From: an uncultured Helcococcus sp.
GTDB lineage: Bacteria > Bacillota > Clostridia > Tissierellales > Peptoniphilaceae
Assembly: GCA_947253305.1 (NCBI GenBank)
Contig: CAMXYZ010000003.1
Span: 1 to 31,610, forward strand
DNA length: 31,610 nt
Direction: 5' to 3'
The translations under genes and the position numbers were made by a program. The notes under the pieces are model-generated. The model ran no database searches. It was not told the DNA's origin and saw nothing but the letters and a program-made list of their open reading frames with translations. How positions within the stretch are numbered: position 1 is the first letter of the stretch; the number at the start of each line of letters is the position of its first letter. Below, piece after piece: positions 26,301 to 31,610 of this stretch.

Positions 26301-29300
26301 AGTGGAAATAGATGGACAAACTGGCAAAGAAGTGCAAGAACTTCAGGAGATTGGGCAGGTATATTATTCGGTACAGAAGATAAGGATAAGGTAGATATAG
26401 TTGGACTAAAACTAGCTATATTTGAGGATACTGGTGTAAGATATCCTGAATCATACACAATCGAATATTACACAGGACCAAATCCTACAAAACCAAGAAG
26501 AGCAGCTCAACTTGAAATTGAGCCAGATAATCCACTATCTAAAGATGAAAACTGGACAGAAGTTACAGGACTAAAAGCTTCAAACTTCAGAAAGAATGTA
26601 GTAAATAATTTATCATTCGATAAAGTAAATACTCTTGCAATTAGAGTTAAGATGAAACCACAATTTGGTAGATCATTAGGTCTAACCGAGATGGAAGTTT
26701 ATTCTAAGAAGATTGTATCTGGACCATTCAAGAATCCATATATAACAGAAGATATGATATTTGCTTTACCACAAAGCAGACATAGTATCTGGGAAAACTA
26801 TAGAAAAGCTAGAATGATAGACAAAGACGATGAAACATTCACATGGTGGAATCTACAAGGTAACTCTGCGCAAGCAGGAGATAAGATTGGTATCGACCTA
26901 GGTAAGACAATGAAACTAGGAAGATTCAGAATGGTAATGGGAGAAGAAAAGGATACAGCAGACTACTACAATAAATATATAATAAAATATTCTAACGATA
27001 AGGTTAACTGGACAAGCTTTGGCGAAGAAATCAAACAAGATACTAATAAGCTTGTTACAGATATTGACTTCGAAGGAATAGAAGCAAGATATGTTGTTGT
27101 AGAAAATCTAGAGTACAAACCAAACTGGGTAAAAATTTCTGATTTCATGGTGGAAACAACAGAAATAGAAACACAAACTCCAGAGGAACCAGAAGTTCCA
27201 GAAGAACCAACACCAGAACCAGGTGAAGATTTACCAATATTACCAAATCCATTCGATGGAAAAGCAAAGATTGTATCAGTTGATGCAGGTAGAAAATACT
27301 TCTCAGTAGATCAAATCAAGAAAATAATAGATGATTTATCAGAAAAAGACTATACACATCTACACCTACTATTAGGAAATGACGGTATGAGATTCGTTCT
27401 TGATGATATGACTGTAGAAGCAAATGGTAAGAAATATGAATCAGACGCTGTAAAAACTGGAATCATAAAAGGTAATGAAGAATATGCTAGAAAGACATGG
27501 ATTAGAACAGATGGTGAAAAAGCATTGACTCAAACGGAAATGGATGAAATATTCGCACACGCTAAAGCTAAAAATATAGAAATTATCCCAGCAATAAATA
27601 TGCCAGGACATATGGACTCTATATTAACAGCGATGAAAGAAGTTGGAATAGAAAATCCAAATTACGAATTCGGTGGCAAGACATCTGTGAGAACAATGGA
27701 CTTAACAAAACCAGAAGTAATCGGATTCATGGAAGCATTCACACAAAAATACATTGATTACTTCAAGACAAAAGGTGTTAAAGTATTCAACTACGGTTCA
27801 GATGAATACTCAAATGATATATTAGAAGTACCAGGTTGGGTACATCTAGTAAGATCAAATCTATATCAAAAGTTTGCAGACTTTGTAAATAATATCTCAG
27901 AAAGAGCGATCCTAGCAGGTATGAGACCAATGGCATACAACGATGGATACTATTTCGAAGGTGGAGAAGATATTAAATTCAATAAGCAAATAATAATAGG
28001 TTACTGGACAACAGGATGGGATAATTTCAGACCAGCAGGACCAAAAACAATTATCGAAAAAGGCCATGATGTACTTAATGTAAATGACGCATGGTACTAT
28101 GTAGTAGGTAGAGAAAGAGGCTGGGCAGGAAGACAAGATGCCATGAGAAATATGAAGGGTAATGCTAAGTTTGATGTAAATACAGGTCCAAGAATCGAAA
28201 CAATAGGTAGTGTAATATCACTATGGTATGACCAACCAAGCGTAACATTCGATCATGACAAATATGCAGAATGGACAAAAACATTTGCAGAAGCAAACCC
28301 AGATTACTTCAATCTAGATAAAGAACCAGAAGTTCCAGAAGAGCCAGAAGTTCCAGAAGAACCTCAAGAACCAGAAGTAGACAAGAAAGTATTAGAACAA
28401 GTCTTAGAATCAATATCAAAACAATTTGATAAATTAGAAGACAAATTAACAGAAGAATCAAAAGAAAAGATAGTAAAAGTACTAGAAGAAGCAAGAGCAG
28501 TTCTTCAAGATGATGAAAAGACTCAAGAAGAAGTAGATGCAAAAGTATTAGAATTAGCAAAAGCATTAGAGTTATTTGAATTCAAGAAAGAAGAACCAGA
28601 AGTAGCACTAAATACAGAAGTACTAGAAAAAGTGATAGAACTAGCAAAATCAAAACTTGAAAAACCACTTGAAGAAAATACAAAGAAAGCTTTAGAAGAA
28701 GCATTAGAAGAAGCAGAAAAAGTATTATCCTCAAATGAAAAGACACAAGAACAAATAGATGAAGCAACAATATCACTAGTAGAAAAACTATCAGATGCAA
28801 AAGAATTGTCATTTAGATCTGAAATTAAGAAATCAGATACAAAGATAGAAGATACACCAAAAGAAGTTCAAGACAAACTAAATGAACTCTATACAGAAGG
28901 ATATGACCATGTAATCTATGATATCAAAGTAAAAGACCAATTCGACAAAGCACATAAGAAACTAGATGAAACTAAGAAGATAGAAATACCTGTAAAAGAT
29001 TTAGGGTTTGAAGATGAACAATTAGAAAAGATATCAGTACTAAATCTACACTATGACGAAAATGATGAATTAGAATTAATCGAAGTAGAAGCTAAAGTAG
29101 AAGGTGAAAACTTAGTATTCGAATCAGATAAATTCTCAGACTTCGTAGTAGCAACAGGAAGCGTTGAAAAGGAACCAGAACTTCCAGGTGAGACAGAGCA
29201 ACCTGAGGAACCAAAAGAACCAGAGGTTCCAGGTGAGACAGAACAACCTGAAGAACCAAAAGAACCAGAACTTCCAGGTGAGACAGAACAACCTGAAGAG

Positions 29301-29795
29301 CCAAAAGAACCAGAATCTCCAGGTGAGACAGAACAACCTGAAGAACCAAAAGAACCAGAAGTTCCAGGAGAAGGAGACAAGGATAAAGAGAATCCAGAAC
29401 AACCTAATAAACCAGGAGAAGGTGACAAGGATAAAGAAAATCCAAATAAACCTGATAAACCAGGAGAAGGTGACAAGGATAAAGAAAATCCAAATAAACC
29501 TGATAAACCAGGAGAAGGTGACAAGGATAAAGAAAATCCAAAAGAACCTAATAAACCAGGCGAAGACAATAAGGATAAGGATAAAGCTGGTCAAAAAGGA
29601 CAAAATGGTTCAGATAAAAATGGTGAAAAGAAACCAGGTGTAAGTGGAAGCGCAAGCGGAAACAAGAAATCAGGTGGAAGCACAAGTGGCAAGAATGTAA
29701 AAACAGGTGATGCAGGTATAGCATTATCAGTAATAGCATTAATGGCAGCTGGTGGAGCATCATTAGTATTATCTAGAAGAAAAAAAGAAGATTAA
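20310..29795 (+). CDS. Giant cell-wall glycosidase with GH2, GH84 and GH20 modules
   Basis: 3161 residues (about 350 kDa), one uninterrupted frame. Approximate order: signal peptide (cleavage near VFA-Q43); GH2 beta-galactosidase (73-790; acid/base E486 in SLGNE, nucleophile E622 in AGEFVWTGFDYLGEP); invasin-like/Ig domains (800-1070); F5/8-type binding module (1076-1245); GH84 (1337-1770; IIEGYYGVPWGW, catalytic D1597-D1598 in GVLGDDVG); helical region; two F5/8-type modules (1949-2290); StrH-like GH20 (2312-2668; D2498-E2499 in YGSDEYSND); two FIVAR repeats (2691-2833); a beta domain; Pro/Glu repeats; sorting signal NVKTGD (3129-3134), hydrophobic span, RRKKED tail. All catalytic acids appear intact. 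It should trim galactose and GlcNAc from host glycans at the cell surface after sialidase action. A consensus cre site lies in the promoter. Confidence 0.92.
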   Translation: MNKGDLFKGVYTGKKRNRVLSNILVFVLLFSMLIEPIGTVFAQEDNTTENSGVTTMASDPVRSDFSNFDQEGRINFDENWKFTYGDQTGAENPAFNDGAWENIQIPHDYSLKLPYTRQGEAESGYKLGGIGWYRKEFNVEKELLGKKFIVDFGGVYMNATIYINGKKLGFHPYGYTPFAFDLTEHIQEGKNVLAVKVDHKFPSSRWYSGSGIYRSVHLTITNPTYIGQYGVVVTMPKINEQLGGNVDTKIETTVLNDTKESKEIIVRQEIREKGSDAMVASSTSDAQNIASNSSYKFTNDLVVNSAKTWSLDNPNLYEVTTSVLVDGNVQDQRVTEYGYRTIRMDANEGFFLNGEGMKLQGVSMHHDQGSLGAQAYYRAIERQVEILKDMGVNAIRVTHNPAADELIEIANRMGMLLIDESFDGWISYKNGNNNDYTTWFNVNIEKDNEILGQTSENMTWAEHDTKTMVRRGINSPAMIMWSLGNEVMEGNSGPYGNYPDILRKLSNWALEVDKTRFVTIGDNKFKEGWRESQRFGEVLSELGGTIGFNYSTGSHFDNYHRRNPNWAIYAAETASAINSRGQYKLHDQNKLFTSYDIKTVGWGQMAAQSWLSIIERDFVAGEFVWTGFDYLGEPTDFNKIDPGAHRTGWPSPKSAYFGIVDTAGIPKDTYYFYRSQWNQKDTTLHVLPAWNKDLVDVRAGKVRVNVYSNAKSVELFFTPEGSTERQSLGTKEFTTKESNTGKYSYQMYEGEGKSRADYENLYLRWDVPYEDGTLTAVAYDANGNVIEETVGRNEVSTYKEAKSIDLTADRQTIKADGKDLSYIMIDIKDEDGKLVDGARNEVSVEVSGDGELLAMDNGDQTDHEPYHSGKRTTLAGKAIAIVKSTKDAGSFTVTAKSNGLETGTVTVNTEKVDEEVKDDGPIAYTLPNLYYVKLGTYPEIDDKVTLHYADKEDTVANVKWNHADYSKPGTYTIVGNVEGVDRVVRTTIVVLDEIAGLLNYSVAALTNSEKVNLPGTRPLIQKDGKVLDVAYEVKWDEQNPEQYKKPGTYTVKGKSRLFGEEYDVLASIRITEGKAQESTNIAPSSLKLEEYNKSEKYSDNLQAIKDGDRKFKTVIGGKNNTVWTNYDAAQDGEKTAEIVFSYATAQVLYKADLYHYQDVWSARLPGDVKLQYTTGDDDNWIDIDYKKVEGEAESSRLPNVTPHYYTFEPTSATKFKIILTTSGEDFGNRVSCVGLTEVELFTSTTILEQNSSALLSEMKLNDLEVKENLETTRHIYTDLESPKVEAKSEDNAAVTVLPEYEGNIFVITESEDNSKRLTYTVHSSKTDAKDVESDAKYEIYPKPHEIKYENTGTVLTKNFNTILEDGLDQYTVAKVDKILKENNIANDKSEELSKIKTNLLVGIKGSDGFVDKYFKDNLEVADIYDNFDAYQLIIKGNTIAILAKDTDAAFYGLVTLETILKQVENDTITHLTINDYSSTEVRGIIEGYYGVPWGWTKRADMIKFGSQFKNNVMIFAPKDDPYHRDQWRDLYPEEDLAEISKLAKLGNEEKNRFVWTIAPFHQSKITASNIDESMKDLIAKFDQLYDAGVRQFGVLGDDVGTLPHAVVVDVMQRLQKWVDEKGDVYDLLFCPASYVLTWAWNSTELNAYEKGFPESVKIFFTGRNTCTPIFKNDVDEFKTKQSYGNTRRDPLFWLNWPVNDIDKGLRKLYMGDASQILHNDVDNIVGAVTNPMQEAYASWVSVFAVADYAWNIPAFDGKQNWEDAFKYIDPSASEELKELSRHMANTGNAGIPNLEESENLKTPISEFENVMNSENKDLLIEKGNALIAEYKKIVENVDGFIEKTTFDGLKEEILPYITGLKEKSLAAINYIEALIANANGNKDLMTSKYDEAEKLLEQSKSHKIVVNPKGEKLTTDSGTLRINSNITKLKTTVYDLVQGPLDEADRLVGENIALNPNGSDNSFPLGIASFTNDNVIDSGAADRVYHLNDGIIDFVGNSGNRWTNWQRSARTSGDWAGILFGTEDKDKVDIVGLKLAIFEDTGVRYPESYTIEYYTGPNPTKPRRAAQLEIEPDNPLSKDENWTEVTGLKASNFRKNVVNNLSFDKVNTLAIRVKMKPQFGRSLGLTEMEVYSKKIVSGPFKNPYITEDMIFALPQSRHSIWENYRKARMIDKDDETFTWWNLQGNSAQAGDKIGIDLGKTMKLGRFRMVMGEEKDTADYYNKYIIKYSNDKVNWTSFGEEIKQDTNKLVTDIDFEGIEARYVVVENLEYKPNWVKISDFMVETTEIETQTPEEPEVPEEPTPEPGEDLPILPNPFDGKAKIVSVDAGRKYFSVDQIKKIIDDLSEKDYTHLHLLLGNDGMRFVLDDMTVEANGKKYESDAVKTGIIKGNEEYARKTWIRTDGEKALTQTEMDEIFAHAKAKNIEIIPAINMPGHMDSILTAMKEVGIENPNYEFGGKTSVRTMDLTKPEVIGFMEAFTQKYIDYFKTKGVKVFNYGSDEYSNDILEVPGWVHLVRSNLYQKFADFVNNISERAILAGMRPMAYNDGYYFEGGEDIKFNKQIIIGYWTTGWDNFRPAGPKTIIEKGHDVLNVNDAWYYVVGRERGWAGRQDAMRNMKGNAKFDVNTGPRIETIGSVISLWYDQPSVTFDHDKYAEWTKTFAEANPDYFNLDKEPEVPEEPEVPEEPQEPEVDKKVLEQVLESISKQFDKLEDKLTEESKEKIVKVLEEARAVLQDDEKTQEEVDAKVLELAKALELFEFKKEEPEVALNTEVLEKVIELAKSKLEKPLEENTKKALEEALEEAEKVLSSNEKTQEQIDEATISLVEKLSDAKELSFRSEIKKSDTKIEDTPKEVQDKLNELYTEGYDHVIYDIKVKDQFDKAHKKLDETKKIEIPVKDLGFEDEQLEKISVLNLHYDENDELELIEVEAKVEGENLVFESDKFSDFVVATGSVEKEPELPGETEQPEEPKEPEVPGETEQPEEPKEPELPGETEQPEEPKEPESPGETEQPEEPKEPEVPGEGDKDKENPEQPNKPGEGDKDKENPNKPDKPGEGDKDKENPNKPDKPGEGDKDKENPKEPNKPGEDNKDKDKAGQKGQNGSDKNGEKKPGVSGSASGNKKSGGSTSGKNVKTGDAGIALSVIALMAAGGASLVLSRRKKED
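29172..29351 (+). repeat. Four 45-bp tandem repeats (Pro/Glu-rich)
   Basis: Four copies of a 15-codon unit EPE(L/V/S)PGETEQPEEPK, nearly identical at DNA level, forming part of the wall-spanning stalk. Copy number is likely variable between strains. Confidence 0.92.
29364..29555 (+). repeat. Four 48-bp tandem repeats (Pro/Lys/Asp-rich)
   Basis: Four copies of a 16-codon unit PGEGDKDKENPNKPDK with small changes, followed by a degenerate fifth (PGEDNKDKDK). It directly continues the 45-bp array and leads to the Gly/Ser-rich segment before the sorting signal. Confidence 0.92.
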
Positions 29796-29810
29796 AAATA
29801 TAATCTAAAA

Positions 29811-29846
29811 TTAATGCAAAGGGTACTCAGGTTCCCTTTGCATTAA
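29811..29846 (+). other. Intercistronic stem-loop without a T tract
   Basis: Perfect 13-bp stem TTAATGCAAAGGG / CCCTTTGCATTAA with a 10-base loop, between the giant glycosidase and the sialidase. It is followed by TAAAATATAGGAG instead of a run of T. It may be a weak terminator, a processing site or a 3'-end stabiliser. Confidence 0.6.
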
Positions 29847-29869
29847 TAAAATATAGGAGAAAAAATATC

Positions 29870-31564
29870 ATGAATAAAAGAATTATAAGTTTCCTATTAT
29901 CAATATTACTATTTTCGGCATATATACCGGTTAGTTTTGCCGAAGAAACTATAAAAGAACCAATACTAAAATACAGTATAAATCAAGAGAAACAAATAGA
30001 TGTTAGTGATAAAGAAAGCAGACTGAACGCTGATGTTGATGTCAATAAAGTAAAAGACTTAAAATCAGTTACTATAAGTTTAGAATTTAAAATTACAGGA
30101 AATTACTCAGGAATTCACAATTTAATATATGTGGGTAAAAAGGGTGTTGAAAATCAATATTATAATATATATGTAATTCCAAGCAGTAATACAATTGGTA
30201 TGGAAATAAGAGGTGCAAATGGAGCACACAAAGTACAGAATTTCAAAACTAATTTTAATGTAAATTTAAGTGATGGAGAGTGGCATAAATTTGCTTTCAC
30301 ATTGGAAGAAAATGATAGATACCAACTTAATTTAGATGGGCAATATCAAGGTAAAAGATGGAGCAGATCAAATACATATTGGGTTGATGGATTAGATCTA
30401 AATGGTGATGTTGATGTATTTTCATTTGGTGGTGGTGTAAGAGATGGAAATAGTTACACCATGACAGGTCTAATGAAAAATGTAAAAGTATATGATTATG
30501 CATTGACAAATGAGCAGGTGAATGATTCTTTTAATAAAGTAGAAATTGGAAATTCAGCAGAATTAGTTTATGAGAAAAACAATTTTGATCTATTAGACAA
30601 AGAAGCTATAAAAGATGAAGAACTACTAAAAATAAAAGATTTACAAGAGGCTAGTGTAATTACTAGATTTAAAGTTGAAAACCCAAATAGCACAGAAAAA
30701 TATAGTTTATTTGAATTAAAATCAGAAGAACAAGAATCGGGACTTTATTTAATTCCTGGTGAAAATAAAGTAATTTATAAATCAATTTGTGGTGAAGAAA
30801 TAGAATTTTCACTAAATAAAGAAATATTATCGAATGCTTCATGGCATACTCTAGGATTAGCAATTGGTAGGGCGGGCACATTATTGTCAATAGATGGAGA
30901 GACAATTTCTAAGAATGATAATAGAATATTTGTATCAGATAAAAGTGAAAATATTACAGAGTCTGTAATAGGTTCAAATTTTAATGGTGGAATAGACTTA
31001 TTAAAAGTATATAAAAATATGATAGATGAAAATACATTAAATTATATGACATCTGAAACAAAGTCTGTTGAGACATTAGGACCAGATCCAGATAAAGTAT
31101 ATAAGACGGAAGATGTTCCACTTTTTTATCCTGGACTAGATTCTCCATATTACAGAATACCAGCTCTTATAACAACAAAAAATGGAACAATAATTGCTGG
31201 AGCTGATAAGAGAAACACAACAGAATTTGACTGGGGTGATATTGATGCTGTAATTAGAAGAAAAGAAAAAGGACAAGATGAATTTGGTGATTTAATAACA
31301 GTTATGGATCTTAATGATGATGGTGAACCAATATTTATGATAGATATGGTTTTATTACCAGTGTTGTCAGGAAAAAATTCTGGAAGAATATATATGTTGA
31401 TGGATATGTTCCCAGTGGGTGGGAGTTATTGGAAATCAACTCATAAAACAGGTTATAAAGAAATAGATGGAACAAATTATCAAATAGTAGAAAAAGATGG
31501 ACAAGAATATACCGTAAGAGAAAAAGGTGTTATTTATACACCTGATGGAGAATCAACAGAATAT
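29870..31564 (+). CDS. nanA: NanA-like secreted sialidase (GH33), 3' end missing
   Basis: About 565 residues before the contig runs into adapter. A signal peptide (IISFLLSILLFSAYIPVSFA) is followed by a LamG-like domain (about 45-220) and a second beta-sandwich resembling CBM40 (about 240-400). Then the GH33 propeller starts: R429 in YYRIPALITT (sialate carboxylate-binding arginine), D454 in FDWGDIDAVIRRKEKG (general acid), GRIYMLMDMFPVGG and EIDGTNYQIVEKDGQEYTVREKG-type sequence as in pneumococcal NanA. The Asp-box repeats, nucleophile Tyr/Glu and any wall anchor lie outside. It would remove terminal sialic acid and so expose galactose for the GH2 module upstream. The last residues in the open frame (after base 31564) are adapter translation, not protein. 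ATG preceded by GGAG. Confidence 0.92.
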
Positions 31565-31610
31565 CTGTCTCTTATACACATCTGACGCTGCCGACGACTC
31601 CTTACGTGTA
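31565..31610. other. Illumina Nextera adapter (assembly artefact)
   Basis: The 19-base Tn5 mosaic end CTGTCTCTTATACACATCT (31565-31583) is followed by the read-2-side adapter GACGCTGCCGACGA (31584-31597). Next come an 8-base index CTCCTTAC (31598-31605), complementary to index GTAAGGAG, and the first five adapter bases after the index, GTGTA. This is not genomic DNA. Confidence 0.98.

Noticed and set aside
29051..29643. Long minus-strand and shifted-frame open frames rich in Ser/Pro/Leu or Asn/Gln
   Set aside because: They are shadows of the tandem repeats in the giant glycosidase, with no ribosome sites or family features.
31565..31583. Natural Tn5-type transposon end
   Set aside because: The mosaic end is followed by Nextera adapter and an index sequence, so it is a library artefact.

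Overview
The window looks like one assembled contig of an AT-rich, low-GC Gram-positive bacterium. The evidence is strong GGAGG-type ribosome sites, a sortase-anchored cell-wall protein, a lipoprotein, a mannose-family PTS, an ECF transporter S component and CcpA/PerR-like sites. The gene set suits a host-associated anaerobic or aerotolerant coccus (Peptoniphilaceae such as Helcococcus or Anaerococcus would fit). That placement is inference from content, not a measured match. The last 46 bases are Illumina Nextera adapter, so the final gene ends artificially.

Layout. 1-1294: 3' part of a HerA/DUF87-type ATPase, cut by the contig start. 1499-5207: small housekeeping and accessory genes (SemiSWEET/PQ-loop protein, PhnA/YjdM-like zinc-ribbon protein, GNAT acetyltransferase, Sir2 deacylase, ECF S component, alpha/beta hydrolase). 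5255-10873: M17 leucyl aminopeptidase, an Ltp-type lipoprotein on a charged stalk, a cytoplasmic GH123/DUF4091-like glycosidase, and a Na/Pi cotransporter. 11122-13370: peroxide-defence pair ahpC and a domain-permuted AhpF, behind a good promoter and a candidate PerR box. 13469-14311: TtcA-like tRNA thiolase.

14455-20101: a sugar-uptake locus. A UTRA-only protein overlaps a complete GntR/HutC regulator. After a strong terminator come an FrlC-like epimerase, PTS EIIA, EIIB, EIIC and EIID of the mannose family, and an FrlB-like SIS-domain deglycase. Together these predict PTS uptake and deglycation of Amadori products (fructoselysine/psicoselysine type).

20310-31564: a host-glycan degradation locus. 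One uninterrupted 3161-residue surface protein carries three catalytic modules (GH2 beta-galactosidase, GH84 beta-N-acetylglucosaminidase, StrH-like GH20), carbohydrate-binding modules, FIVAR repeats, a Pro/Glu wall-spanning region and a sorting signal. It is followed by a NanA-like sialidase. Sialidase, galactosidase and hexosaminidase activities would remove sialic acid, galactose and GlcNAc in order from N- or O-glycans. The pneumococcus does this with the separate proteins NanA, BgaA and StrH. A consensus cre site overlaps the promoter of the giant gene, implying CcpA repression.
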